From positions 1 through 64,000 of the forward strand of contig NZ_JAHQCR010000070.1 of NCBI RefSeq assembly GCF_019042735.1: DNA of 64,000 nt. The letters run 5' to 3'. Both the position numbers and the translations under genes were made by a program. Positions 16,671 to 26,957 of the stretch are shown here, piece after piece (the first letter of the stretch is position 1; each line of letters starts with the position of its first letter). Origin of the DNA: Evansella alkalicola (GTDB lineage: Bacteria > Bacillota > Bacilli > Bacillales > Salisediminibacteriaceae). Under the pieces are notes generated by a model. The model ran no database searches. It was not told the origin of the DNA and was given only the letters and a program-made list of their open reading frames with translations.

Positions 16671-17978
16671 TTGAAGAAAAAAAAGATATGGTTATGGAAC
16701 CATTATGCGACTGATATGTATAAAAACCGTGGAGGACGGCATTATTGGTTTGCGGACAATCTCATTAAGCAGGGGTATGATGTAACGGTCTTTTGTGCAA
16801 ATACCTATCATAACAAATCAGAATATATCGATACAAAAAATAAGAAGTATGGTACCGATACTGTGGATGATATTCCTTTTGTTTTTGTAAAGACCACAAC
16901 GGCCCTAGGGAATGGGATTGATAGAGTGAAAAATATGGGATTATTTTACATTAACCTATTCTCTGTCGCTAAGGAATATGCAAAGTTACATGGTAAACCT
17001 GATATTATTCTTGCTTCAAGTGTACATCCATTTACCATGGTAGCGGGAATTCAGATAGCTAAGAAACTCAATGTTCCATGTATATGTGAGGTACGAGATT
17101 TATGGCCGGAAGCTATATTTTCATTCAATAAGGCCAAAGAAAGAAGTTTACTGGGACGGCTTTTAACAGCAGGCGAGCATTGGATTTATAAAAAGGCGGA
17201 TGCTCTTATTTTTACAAAAGAAGGAGATACTGACTATATAATTGAAAAAAAATGGGATACTGAACAGGGTGGAGATATCAATCTTGATAAATGTTTCTAC
17301 ATCAACAATGGTGTTGATGTAAAAGGATTTGAAATATCATCTAATGAAAATAAGGTTGAAGATGATGATTTAAATGCTGATAAGTTTAATGTAATTTATG
17401 TAGGAGCGATACGACCTGTTAATAATATTGGTAATGTAATAGATGCAGCATCAATATTAAAAGATGAGGGAGATTTTCAGTTTTTAATATATGGCGATGG
17501 AAACCAAAAGGAAATGCTAGAAAAGAGAGTTGCTGAAGAAAAACTAACCAATGTCAAAATGAAAGGCTTTGTAAATAAACGGTCAATACCCTATATACTC
17601 AGTAAATCTTCTGTAAATATTCTTAACTACTCTCAGACACAATACAATTGGGCTAGGGGAAATAGTTCAAATAAATTGTTTGAATATATGGCTTCAGGTA
17701 AGCCAATTATATCAACGGTGAGAATGGGTTATTCAATAATAGATAAGTATAAATGTGGAATCGAGTTAGAAAAAAGTACACCAGAAGAATTGGCTGATGC
17801 AATTCTAAAAATGAAAAACATGTCTGAAGACCAATATAATAAGATGGGTCAAAATGCTAGATATGGTGCAAAGGATTTTGATTTCAAGAAATTAACTATG
17901 AAGTTAGTTGATGTGATAGATAGTGTTGATAGAAACAAAGAAAAAGGGGTTCCTAAGAAATATAAGGAAGTAATTTAA
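16671..17978 (+). CDS. Glycosyltransferase family 4
   Basis: A 435-residue GT-B glycosyltransferase resembling WbuB. The N-terminal domain has NRGGRHYWFADNLIKQGYDV and VRDLWPEAIFSF. The C-terminal domain has VIYVGAIRPVNNIGNV, IYGDGNQKEML and the donor-binding KLFEYMASGKPII motif. The TTG start at 16671 is supported by AGAGGTG eight bases upstream. The donor sugar cannot be read from the sequence; a uronic or aminosugar made within the locus is likely. Confidence 0.9.
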   Translation: MKKKKIWLWNHYATDMYKNRGGRHYWFADNLIKQGYDVTVFCANTYHNKSEYIDTKNKKYGTDTVDDIPFVFVKTTTALGNGIDRVKNMGLFYINLFSVAKEYAKLHGKPDIILASSVHPFTMVAGIQIAKKLNVPCICEVRDLWPEAIFSFNKAKERSLLGRLLTAGEHWIYKKADALIFTKEGDTDYIIEKKWDTEQGGDINLDKCFYINNGVDVKGFEISSNENKVEDDDLNADKFNVIYVGAIRPVNNIGNVIDAASILKDEGDFQFLIYGDGNQKEMLEKRVAEEKLTNVKMKGFVNKRSIPYILSKSSVNILNYSQTQYNWARGNSSNKLFEYMASGKPIISTVRMGYSIIDKYKCGIELEKSTPEELADAILKMKNMSEDQYNKMGQNARYGAKDFDFKKLTMKLVDVIDSVDRNKEKGVPKKYKEVI

Positions 17979-18053
17979 AAGAATACTATGATATTAAATA
18001 GGAAGAATAAATGAAATAAAGATAAACGGACAGTTGGAAGGAATGTTATTAAT

Positions 18054-19274
18054 ATGATCAACATTATAGGACTAGGCTATATAGGTTTACCTACAGCCCT
18101 CATGTTTTCAAAAAGTGGAATAAAGGTAGTAGGTACTGATTTTAATACAAAACTAGTAGGTTTGTTAACAGATGGTAAACTTTCTTTTGAAGAGGATGGA
18201 TTAGAAGAACTTTTTCAAGAAGCTCTTTCTAATGGAATTGAGTTCTCAACAGAATACCAGAAGACTCATACTTATATTGTTGCAGTTCCTACACCTTATA
18301 TTAAGGATAGTAAGAAACTTGATCCAAAGTATGTTATTTCCGCAGTGAATAGTGTCCTCGATGTCTGCGAAAAAGGAGCGGTATTAATTATTGAATCGAC
18401 AGTTTCGCCTGGTACAATTGATAAATATATTCGCCCTGAAATAGAAAAAAGAGGTTTTGTTGTTGGAGAGGACATCCATCTTTTACATGCCCCAGAAAGA
18501 ATTATTCCGGGCAATATGATATATGAACTAGAGAATAATTCAAGAACAATTGGAGCAGATAGTCAGGATATCGGTGAAAAGGTTAAAGGATTATATGCGA
18601 ATTTTTGTAAGGCTGAGATTGTTGTGACTGATATAAGGTCAGCAGAAATGTCTAAGGTTGTAGAAAATACTTACCGAGATATTAACATTGCATTTGCTAA
18701 TGAATTAGCCAAAATTTGCCGTACTGATAATATGGATGTATATGAGATTATTAGAATTGCTAATATGCACCCAAGAGTAAGTATATTACAGCCTGGTCCT
18801 GGTGTAGGAGGGCATTGTATCTCAGTTGACCCTTGGTTCTTAGTCGGAGACTATCCTGATTTAACGAATTTAATCTTAACAGCTCGAAAAATAAATGATT
18901 CTATGCCTAGACATGTACTTGGACGAATCAGAGATATCATGAGAGAGCATGAAATTAAAGATATATCAAAGGTTGGTCTATACGGATTGGCATATAAAGA
19001 AAATGTTGACGATACAAGGGAAAGTCCTACACTTCAATTATTAGAGAGAATGGATGAACACTTAGCTTTTGGCGTTAAAGTATTTGATCCATTTGTAAAG
19101 GAAAGAATTGTAGACCATCAGTTTATGAATTTTGAAGATTTTATAAATGAGGTAGAAATACTAGTTATTATGGTGGGACATGAACATATAAAAACTAATA
19201 TGGACGTTATAAAGAATAAGCTTGTTCTTGATACTAAAAATATTTGTACATTTGATAGTTCGTATAAATTATAA
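18054..19274 (+). CDS. wecC: UDP-N-acetyl-D-mannosamine dehydrogenase
   Basis: A 406-residue UDP-sugar dehydrogenase of the WecC type that oxidises UDP-ManNAc to UDP-ManNAcA. The N-terminal NAD fold begins MINIIGLGYIGLPTALMF. VAVPTPY, ESTVSPGT and HAPERIIPG follow, and the catalytic Cys is in GVGGHCISVDPWF, the ManNAc-type version of the motif. The C-terminal UDP-binding domain has GLAYKENVDDTRESP. It is paired with the 2-epimerase that follows, which makes its substrate. Confidence 0.93.
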   Translation: MINIIGLGYIGLPTALMFSKSGIKVVGTDFNTKLVGLLTDGKLSFEEDGLEELFQEALSNGIEFSTEYQKTHTYIVAVPTPYIKDSKKLDPKYVISAVNSVLDVCEKGAVLIIESTVSPGTIDKYIRPEIEKRGFVVGEDIHLLHAPERIIPGNMIYELENNSRTIGADSQDIGEKVKGLYANFCKAEIVVTDIRSAEMSKVVENTYRDINIAFANELAKICRTDNMDVYEIIRIANMHPRVSILQPGPGVGGHCISVDPWFLVGDYPDLTNLILTARKINDSMPRHVLGRIRDIMREHEIKDISKVGLYGLAYKENVDDTRESPTLQLLERMDEHLAFGVKVFDPFVKERIVDHQFMNFEDFINEVEILVIMVGHEHIKTNMDVIKNKLVLDTKNICTFDSSYKL

Positions 19275-19288
19275 GTTAAGGTTGGTTG

Positions 19289-20389
19289 ATGTTAATGAAT
19301 AGAAAAGTAATGGTGGTTTTCGGTACAAGACCAGAGGCTATTAAGATGTGCCCATTAGTGAAAGAACTAAAAACAAGAGATAATTTGGATACAATCGTAT
19401 GTGTAACAGGTCAGCATAGAGAAATGTTGGATCAAGTATTGGATGCATTTAATATTTTACCAGACTTTGATTTATCGATTATGAAGGCTAAGCAATCCCT
19501 GTTTGATGTAACGATTAATATTCTTGAAAAAATGAAGGATATTTTGGAAGAAGTAAAGCCAGATGTAGTCTTAGTTCATGGTGATACTTCTACAACTTTT
19601 GTAACTGCATTAGCATGCTTTTACTTACAAATTCCAGTTGGTCATGTGGAAGCTGGTCTTAGGACTTACAATATCTATTCCCCATACCCTGAAGAATTTA
19701 ATCGCCAAGCTGTTGGAATTGTAGCAGAATATAATTTTGCACCAACCGAACTGTCAAAAGATAATTTAATAAATGAGGGTAAAGATAATGCATCAATATA
19801 TGTAACTGGTAATACAGCAATTGATGCCTTAAAGACAACTGTTAGAGAAGATTACTCTCACGAACACTTAGATTGGGCGAGTGACAGTAGGCTTATTTTG
19901 ATAACTGCTCACAGGAGAGAAAATCTTGGTGAACCGATGAGAAATATGTTTAAGGCTATTAAAAGGATTGTCGATGAACATTCAGATATAAAGGTGATTT
20001 ATCCAATTCACTTGAATCCACTAGTAAGAGAAGATGCTAATGACATTTTGAAAAACTGTGACAGACTAAGAATTATTGAGCCTCTGGAAGTTTTAGATTT
20101 TCATAACTTCCTATCAAGGTCGTATCTAATTTTAACAGATAGTGGCGGAATTCAGGAAGAAGCACCTAGTTTAGGTATACCTGTTCTGGTTATGCGTGAT
20201 ACTACAGAGCGGCCTGAAGGTATAGCAGCTGGAACCTTGAAGCTAGTTGGAACGAGTGAAAAAGTAATTTATGAGACTTTTAAGTTGTTACTAGATGATA
20301 AATTGGAGTATGGAAAAATGAGTAAAGCAAGTAATCCGTATGGTGATGGATTTGCTAGTAAAAGGATTGCTGATGTTTTAGAACGTTAG
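19289..20389 (+). CDS. wecB: UDP-N-acetylglucosamine 2-epimerase (non-hydrolysing)
   Basis: A 366-residue enzyme interconverting UDP-GlcNAc and UDP-ManNAc. Signature motifs are VVFGTRPEAIKM at the N-terminus, GQHREML, VHGDTSTTF, HVEAGLRT, TAHRRENLG and the late TDSGGIQEEAPSLGIPVL with RDTTERPE. The ATG at 19289 is set by AAGG at 19278-19281; an ATG at 19295 is possible. Together with the dehydrogenase upstream it supplies UDP-ManNAcA. Housekeeping copies of this enzyme exist in Bacillus for wall teichoic acid linkage, so this may be a second copy. Confidence 0.94.
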   Translation: MLMNRKVMVVFGTRPEAIKMCPLVKELKTRDNLDTIVCVTGQHREMLDQVLDAFNILPDFDLSIMKAKQSLFDVTINILEKMKDILEEVKPDVVLVHGDTSTTFVTALACFYLQIPVGHVEAGLRTYNIYSPYPEEFNRQAVGIVAEYNFAPTELSKDNLINEGKDNASIYVTGNTAIDALKTTVREDYSHEHLDWASDSRLILITAHRRENLGEPMRNMFKAIKRIVDEHSDIKVIYPIHLNPLVREDANDILKNCDRLRIIEPLEVLDFHNFLSRSYLILTDSGGIQEEAPSLGIPVLVMRDTTERPEGIAAGTLKLVGTSEKVIYETFKLLLDDKLEYGKMSKASNPYGDGFASKRIADVLER

Positions 20390-20636
20390 TGTAGAGGGTG
20401 AAATGGGGAATCCATAAGCAAGCATGTTGAGACTAAAATACGCTAATATTATTTCAAAGGAAGCATAATTGAAAAGTTAAAATCTATAAATACTTTTGCG
20501 AATATATCGGTATAAATGATGGTGATATATTCACCTAAAATTTCCGCTCTTTTATTGTGTTAGTAAAAATAAAGTATTTTTTAACCATGATGTTTTAGCG
20601 CAATTTAGAAATAACTCATAGAGAGAGGTAATATTA

Positions 20637-21998
20637 GTGATAAATAAACTATCAAAAAGTATATTCTTCAAATCTCCATTTTTCTTAAAAAGAGTTTTTG
20701 TTAATTTAGAGGCTCTCAGGAGAAACTATTATCGCAGATCGGGTCATTATAAAAATTATATTAATGAATTACATTTAGAAAAGCGACTGAAAACAAATGA
20801 AGCTTACGATGTAAAGCGAAATAGGCTTGATGAGCTTTTTGAATATGCAAGAGTGCAAGTTCCTTTTTATATGAATCTACGAACGACCTCAGTAGAAAAC
20901 AATGAGAAAAATAAATCAATACCTATAATTTATAAAGATGATATTAGAACTGATCCTAAAAGCTTCATATCGGTTGATTCAAGTAAAAAGGATATTATGA
21001 CTGGTAAAAGCAGCGGATCTACTGGGGCTCCACTTCATTATTACTTAGATAGAAGTGCTGTAGAAATAAACTATGCACACTATGATGAAGTATTGAAGTT
21101 ATATGGTTGTAATCCTAAAAGTCGAAAAGTAAGATTATCTGGAGTGCCAACAGTTCCAATAAACAAGAAAAAACCTCCATTTTGGATTTATGTTGATCTT
21201 TTTAATCAACTCCAATGTTCTGTGTATCATTTAAGTGAATCGACATATAGCGCATACTTACAAGCTTGCATTAAATATAATGTTGAATTTGCTACAGGAT
21301 ATGCAAAAAGTTGGTATTTATTAGCACAGCATGTTTTAAAAACAAATGCACCTACCCCTAAATTTCAAGCTATTATAACTGATAGTGAAGGTATAACTAA
21401 GGAAGAGCAAAACGTTGTAGAAAGAGCGTTTAATTGTAGAGTTTACCAAACTTATGGCTTGGGGGAAATTGGGATGATTGCAACACAATGCGAAAAAGGT
21501 AACTACCACATAATCCCAAATAATTATTTTGTAGAAATTGTTAATGACAGTAATCAAGTAGTTAGGAATGGACAACTTGGAGAAATAGTTGTAACAAATC
21601 TGGTGAGTAAAAAAGTACCTTATATAAGGTATAAAACCGGGGATTTAGGGATCTTAAATGCAAACTGTAGTTGTGGCTGGAAAGGAGAATTTCTAACAGA
21701 CATAGTAGGGAGAGTGGATGATTATTTACTTACAGCTAGTAATAGAAAACTTAGAAGACCAACTGATATCTTTTCTCCAGAGTTGAAAATCAAAGCTAGT
21801 CAAATTGTACAAGAAGATTTAAATAAAATAGTAGTAAAGGTTATTCCTGATATCGGATTTGAGGAAGCTTCAATGAAGAAGATAGAAGTCCGATTTAAAA
21901 AATATTTAGGTGATGAAACGGATGTTTATTGCATAGCTGTTGATGAGTTAGAGAGAACAGAGAATGGGAAAATAAGGCACGTTATTAGGAATATATAA
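20637..21998 (+). CDS. CapK/PaaK-like adenylate-forming protein
   Basis: A 453-residue member of the phenylacetate-CoA ligase-like (CapK) group found in capsule loci. The phosphate-binding loop is GKSSGSTGAPLHYYL at about residue 122. Later motifs are YQTYGLGEIGMIA and the hinge region YIRYKTGDLG, followed by a Cys pair (ANCSCGW). The C-terminal small domain ends near ERTENGKIRHVIRN. The GTG start at 20637 has GAGAGAGGT upstream. Its role in polysaccharide assembly is not established; acyl activation for polymer modification is one guess. Confidence 0.8.
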   Translation: MINKLSKSIFFKSPFFLKRVFVNLEALRRNYYRRSGHYKNYINELHLEKRLKTNEAYDVKRNRLDELFEYARVQVPFYMNLRTTSVENNEKNKSIPIIYKDDIRTDPKSFISVDSSKKDIMTGKSSGSTGAPLHYYLDRSAVEINYAHYDEVLKLYGCNPKSRKVRLSGVPTVPINKKKPPFWIYVDLFNQLQCSVYHLSESTYSAYLQACIKYNVEFATGYAKSWYLLAQHVLKTNAPTPKFQAIITDSEGITKEEQNVVERAFNCRVYQTYGLGEIGMIATQCEKGNYHIIPNNYFVEIVNDSNQVVRNGQLGEIVVTNLVSKKVPYIRYKTGDLGILNANCSCGWKGEFLTDIVGRVDDYLLTASNRKLRRPTDIFSPELKIKASQIVQEDLNKIVVKVIPDIGFEEASMKKIEVRFKKYLGDETDVYCIAVDELERTENGKIRHVIRNI

Positions 21999-22066
21999 CA
22001 ATTTCGTGCTTTTAATCAGAATTACTTTATGGATTATGAACTTATTATATAAGGTGGCCGTTAAAT

Positions 22067-23304
22067 ATGAGTGCACAACTAGTAGAGAAATTTGTTTGTA
22101 AAGAAGAGGAGAAGCTAGGTTCACAATTAGAACAATTATGCATTTTATCATTGATTTTGTATATTGTTTCTCTATACCTTTTTGCAGATAATACACAACT
22201 GGTAAATATATCGCGGGCGCTCTTTTTATTATTTGCTAGTTCAGCGTTTTTACAAATATTAAGCCGGAAAAGTATTTATAATGACAAAATTACAATTGTA
22301 AGTTTGGCATTTTTATTTTTCTGTTTAGCTTCATATTTTTGGGCAATAGAACCAAGCATTGCTTTACGTAGGAGTGTACTGCTATCTCAAGTTATTATTC
22401 TTCTTTTATTTTTAACATCTCAAATCTTGAATTCAATAAAACAGATAGAAATGGTACTATATGGAATTGCCTTTTCTGGAGTTGCACTTTTCATTTATGG
22501 AGTTTTATTATACGGGCCTGAAAATATCTATTATGCAATTTTAACTGGTGACAGGTTGGGGAGCCAAATAAGTCAAGAAAATACAATGGGACGTCTAGCT
22601 TCTATTTCAGCTATTGTTTTTTTTGTTATGGGTTTAGAAAAAAAGAAACTTCGTTATTATATATTTATGACACTGCCTTTTTTTATGCTATTAGCTAGTG
22701 GATCAAGGACAGCAGTAGGAATACTATTGGTAGGTATGCTTATTTCTATTATTTTTAAAGTGGGCCTAAAAAAAGTTATAAGTTTTTAATAATAATCCCT
22801 TTTACGGGACTTATTTCTTATTATTTACTGCAGTTAAGTGTATTTAATGGAATTAAACTAAGGTACTTGGAACTATACTCCTCTCTATTAGGTGATGGTG
22901 GAGATGGTACAACTCGTCTTAATATGATTAAATGGGGATTCGGGTGGTTCCTTGAAAGCCCAATTTGGGGCTATGGTATCGGGAACTATAGAATGTTACT
23001 GTTTGAGGTAATTGGTAGAGAATCCTATGCACATAATAACTTTATCGAGTTGTTAGTAGGTGTTGGAATAATCGGATTTATATTATATTACTTTATGTAT
23101 TTTTATGTTTTTTATAATTTATACCAATTAATAAAGAAAAAGGTTCCTTTTGCGATCACTTTATTTGCGTTATTTACTACTTGGTTTTTAGCAGAGACTG
23201 GAGCAGTAAATTATACAAGTAAAATGACTTATGTCCTTTTAGGCATTTGTATAGCCTATATTAGATTAAATAAAAGTGCTAGGTTAAAGAGAATAAATGA
23301 ATAG
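22067..23304 (+). pseudogene. Wzy-like O-antigen polymerase, split by a frameshift
   Basis: Two consecutive frames encode one multispanning protein. The first (22067-22789) has about seven membrane helices and the ALRRSVLLSQ and SGSRTAVG motifs. The second frame, usable from about 22775, continues with FLIIIPFTGLISYYLL and carries the Wzy_C part (SPIWGYGIGNYR, YAHNNFIELLVGVG). The break needs a -1 shift or one extra base. The A7 run at 22768-22774, or the T5 just before the stop, is the likely site. It could be a real null, a slippage-switched gene, frameshifted translation or a sequencing error. Confidence 0.85.
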
Positions 23305-23587
23305 TTTTATTTCTTACTATAACACAATTTGTTAACTATCGTTTATTACCGTGAGACAATTTATAATGTCTGTCTAATGTAAATGATTTCTCGTGAAATA
23401 AAAATTCACAAGAGGGTTTAAACTATGAAATATGTTTAATTTGCAAAAACAAACTTTTTTAGTTGATACAGTGTAAGTAGTCAATGGTTTTTAATCTACG
23501 ATATTTATCATCCAAATAAGTAAGAATTACCCTTTTGCTTAAGTATTTAATAGAAAACCCTAAAAGATATTGTGAAGGAGACAAAGA

Positions 23588-24706
23588 ATGAATAATGAAA
23601 AAAAAAAGGTGCTGTTTATAACGCCTAATCTAGGCGGAGGAGGAGCAGAAAAAGTAATTGTTAATATTTTGAAATTTGTAGACAGAAAGAAAATTGAACC
23701 AGAATATTTGGCATTAAATTTAGTAGGTCCTTTTGTTGAGTTATTACCGGAGGATATCAAGGTATCTGACCTTCAAACGGAGAAGGTTAGTAAATCTATT
23801 ATTAAATTAATAAAGAGTATTAATAAAAGCAATCCTGATATAATAATGAGTACATTGAGTAACCTTAATTTAGCTATTCTATTTATCAAACCATTCCTAA
23901 GGAGAAAAACAAAAATTATAGTAAGACAATCAAACACTTTGAATAAAATTTTTGAACAATATCCCTACTGGAAAAAATGTATTTATAAATTATCTTATTC
24001 GTATCTTTATCGAAAAGCGGATAAAATAATCGTACAATCCGAGGGTATGAAAGAGGACTTATTAATTATGTTTCCTAGTTTAAAGGATAAGGTCATTAGG
24101 ATACCGAATCCAATTGACCTTAATGAAATATCAGTCAAATTAGAATCAGTACGGAAAACGTCAACAGAATATAATGACGGTTGTAAAACAATTAAAATTG
24201 TAGCAGTAGGTCGGTTAACTTATCAAAAAGGATTTGATACTTTACTAAAAGCTTTTAAACAATTAAAAAAAAATAAGCCGAATATTCAATTATCAATTGT
24301 AGGTGAAGGCCCTTTAAAGGGAGAGTTAAAAGAGCTGACAAGTAAACTAGATATTATGGAGGATGTTGATTTTAAGGGCTTTGTTAATAATCCATATGAA
24401 GTTATATACAATTCAGATATATTTGTATTACCCTCACGTTATGAAGGGTTTCCAAATATTTTATTAGAAGCTTTAGCATGTGAAACTAAAATAGTAGCAA
24501 CTGATTGCAAAAGTGGACCTAGAGAGATATTAGGAGCAAATAAGTATGGGACACTAGTAAAAGTTGATGATGTAAATGAATTATCTAATGCATTATTAAT
24601 TAATATAAATGGTCATGCTAGAACAGCACCAGGTTATCAGAGAGCTCTTAATTATGATGTGAAGAATATTGTGAAGCAATATGAAGAAGCACTATTAAAG
24701 ACATAA
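23588..24706 (+). CDS. Glycosyltransferase family 4
   Basis: A 372-residue GT-B enzyme. The N-terminal acceptor domain starts KVLFITPNLGGGGAEKVIVNIL. The C-terminal nucleotide-sugar domain has AVGRLTYQKGFDTLLKAF, IVGEGPLKGEL, LPSRYEGFPNILLEALAC and the final YGTLVKVDD. GAAGGAG lies just ahead of the ATG. It is separated from the polymerase gene by about 280 bases of AT-rich, non-coding DNA in which I see only a weak TCGTGAA/TTCACAA hairpin. Sugar specificity is unknown. Confidence 0.92.
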   Translation: MNNEKKKVLFITPNLGGGGAEKVIVNILKFVDRKKIEPEYLALNLVGPFVELLPEDIKVSDLQTEKVSKSIIKLIKSINKSNPDIIMSTLSNLNLAILFIKPFLRRKTKIIVRQSNTLNKIFEQYPYWKKCIYKLSYSYLYRKADKIIVQSEGMKEDLLIMFPSLKDKVIRIPNPIDLNEISVKLESVRKTSTEYNDGCKTIKIVAVGRLTYQKGFDTLLKAFKQLKKNKPNIQLSIVGEGPLKGELKELTSKLDIMEDVDFKGFVNNPYEVIYNSDIFVLPSRYEGFPNILLEALACETKIVATDCKSGPREILGANKYGTLVKVDDVNELSNALLININGHARTAPGYQRALNYDVKNIVKQYEEALLKT

Positions 24707-24774
24707 ACGATTGTGTAGATGTTTTTTAGATAAAGAGATTAAAACGTTTGTCTTAAAAAGGAGAATATAACTCT

Positions 24775-25860
24775 ATGGATAAAATATTAATGGTTGGCCC
24801 TTCAAAGCCATATATTGGAGGGATGGTATCCTTTGTAGATGGCCTCTGTGAGTCTAGTTTAAAAGATAGGTTTCAATTGAAAATATTTAATGTGAATAAA
24901 ATAAAAAACTTAGATATTAACGGTATTGAAAAAAAATTAGTTGTTAAACTTTTAACTTTTATAAAACTGATAATTCTATTCGTAATAGAACTTATAAAAT
25001 ATAGACCAGATCTTGTTCATATTCATACTAGCTCATATTTGGGTTTTTTAGAAAAAGGGGTATTAGTTCTAGTTTCAAAATTATTTGGGTGTAAGACAGT
25101 ACTTCACATACATGGTGGAGGGTTTAAAAATTTTTATAATAAATCAAAGTTTAAAAAAATAATTGAAATTATACTAAATTCTCCCTCTACTGTTGTAGTT
25201 TTATCTGACATGTGGTTTCAATGGTTTAGTAGGATAATGAATGATAGTAAATTAGTGGTAATACCCAATGGGGTTAGTACTTTTGAAAATTCTAGTTTAC
25301 CTCCTAATAATAAAATGATATTTTTGTACCTTGGAAAGCTAGTTAAAGAAAAAGGGATATTTGAAATTATTGAAGCTGCGAAAATTCTAGAAAAGGAATC
25401 GGAAACGCCTTTTAAGATAATCTTAGCTGGAGATGGTAGGGAACGGAACAGCTTTGAGGAAAAAGTATCAACTAACAATCAGTGTCATATAATAGAGTTT
25501 GCAGGAGTAGTCGTTGGAGATGAAAAAGAGAGAGTGTTAAATATGTCTGATTGTTTTTTGTTGCCCTCATACAACGAAGCTATGCCAATATCTCTATTAG
25601 AAGCAATGGGGTCCGGTCAATATGTGATTGCGTCTAATGTAGGTTCTATACCGGAGATTATAAGTGGTAGGAATAATGGGATAATTGTAAAACCTAAATC
25701 AGTAGAAAGTTTAGTTGAAGCAATGAAAGCTGTAATTGAAAATGAATCTTTCTATAGGGAATTAGGTAAAAAAAATAAGAATTTTATAAATGAAAATTTT
25801 TCGTGGAATAAAACTATATATCAGATTGAGAATCTATATAAAACACTATTAAAAAATTAG
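24775..25860 (+). CDS. Glycosyltransferase family 4
   Basis: A 361-residue GT-B enzyme. The start MDKILMVGPSKPYIGGMVSFVDGL is typical of this group. VHIHTSSYLGFLEKG and HIHGGGFKNFY mark the acceptor domain. FLYLGKLVKEKGIFEIIEAA, LAGDGRERNSF and LPSYNEAMPISLLEAMGSGQ mark the donor domain. It has a ribosome site (AAAAGGAG) and is probably co-transcribed with its neighbours. A hairpin lies 50 bases downstream. Substrate unknown. Confidence 0.92.
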   Translation: MDKILMVGPSKPYIGGMVSFVDGLCESSLKDRFQLKIFNVNKIKNLDINGIEKKLVVKLLTFIKLIILFVIELIKYRPDLVHIHTSSYLGFLEKGVLVLVSKLFGCKTVLHIHGGGFKNFYNKSKFKKIIEIILNSPSTVVVLSDMWFQWFSRIMNDSKLVVIPNGVSTFENSSLPPNNKMIFLYLGKLVKEKGIFEIIEAAKILEKESETPFKIILAGDGRERNSFEEKVSTNNQCHIIEFAGVVVGDEKERVLNMSDCFLLPSYNEAMPISLLEAMGSGQYVIASNVGSIPEIISGRNNGIIVKPKSVESLVEAMKAVIENESFYRELGKKNKNFINENFSWNKTIYQIENLYKTLLKN

Positions 25861-25909
25861 GTATTTAGTTAGCTAATTTATGTGATTTTTGAGCCAGTGT
25901 ATAAACGAG

Positions 25910-25941
25910 ACTACTCTGAAAGTTATAACACACAGAGTAGT
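25910..25941 (+). terminator. Hairpin between glycosyltransferase and kinase-like gene
   Basis: ACTACTCTG at 25910-25918 pairs with CAGAGTAGT at 25933-25941, followed by TTAATTT. The stem is good but the U tract is interrupted, so it may be only a partial terminator. Confidence 0.4.
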
Positions 25942-25979
25942 TTAATTTATGCAAGAGCTGATAAAGGGGTTAACAACGA

Positions 25980-26822
25980 ATGACAATTGTTAAATTGATA
26001 AAAATAATAGAAGCCAGATTACGCAGATATCATTGTAGGAAAAATATAGATAAAATCAGAAGTATGAAAGATGAAATAATAAGGTGTTCTGAAAATGGTT
26101 ATAGAATCAGTGCCGAAGAACTTGGGATTTCGAAAGAAAAATATGATGAAGGGTCCGAAGTTGTAATAGGCGAATTTGATCAAGACGGATTTATTTTATC
26201 TTATGTAGGAAATTTAAAAGGTTTTCCAACAACAACTGAAGAGGACTATATGAAGAGGGAAAGATTTAAGATATTCTTAGTTATAAAAGATGGCTATTTA
26301 GCTATTCGTAAACACTATTGTAATAATGAACTTTCCTTTCTAAATGAACTCAAAGTTTTGCACATTTTATCAAATAGTAACTTAAACGTACCATCTATTT
26401 TAGATATAAATTTCGAGGAGTTAACAATAACTCAATCATATATACATGGCAAAGTATTAAGAGAAGAGATGGCAAAACAAGGAGCTAAAATTAGAGATCG
26501 ACAGATCGGAAAAAACTCAGACTATCCCCGCTCTGAAAGAAGAAAATTAGTGAAGCAGAGATTGGATGAGGGAAAAAGATTTCTAAATAGTATTGTAGAC
26601 AAGGATTTCATAATCAATGTTAATGCTCTAATACGTAATATTCATTCTAAAGGCATAATAATTAATGATATTAAATATGGAAATATAATAATAGATCATG
26701 TAGATAAGAAACCATTTATAATTGACTTTGAATCTTCATGGGTATTCGAAAAACAAAACACATGGAAGTTTAGGTTGTTGTTAAAGCACGAAAAAATGTT
26801 AATTAGTAAACATTTTGATTAG
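25980..26822 (+). CDS. Protein kinase-like (Bud32/RIO/LPS-kinase fold) protein
   Basis: A 280-residue cytoplasmic protein. The C-terminal half shows a kinase-like catalytic core: IHSKGIIINDIKYGNIIIDH, with Asp and Asn in the catalytic-loop positions, followed by FIIDFESSW, which resembles a DFG-type metal-binding loop. A candidate hinge is near LTITQSYIHGKVL. The N-terminus is basic and helical. Such small kinases in polysaccharide loci may phosphorylate sugars, as WaaP does, but this is inference. The ATG at 25980 follows AAAGGGG. Confidence 0.65.
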   Translation: MTIVKLIKIIEARLRRYHCRKNIDKIRSMKDEIIRCSENGYRISAEELGISKEKYDEGSEVVIGEFDQDGFILSYVGNLKGFPTTTEEDYMKRERFKIFLVIKDGYLAIRKHYCNNELSFLNELKVLHILSNSNLNVPSILDINFEELTITQSYIHGKVLREEMAKQGAKIRDRQIGKNSDYPRSERRKLVKQRLDEGKRFLNSIVDKDFIINVNALIRNIHSKGIIINDIKYGNIIIDHVDKKPFIIDFESSWVFEKQNTWKFRLLLKHEKMLISKHFD

Positions 26823-26957
26823 ATATATTGGTCAACGTAATCTTGTATAACTTCATTTAGTATAACAAGAGATTAAAAATTTTATATATTATAATTTTTG
26901 AGGACCTTAGGTATACCAAACTTTTATATGAGTAGCTTGTTTGAGAGGAGAATACTG

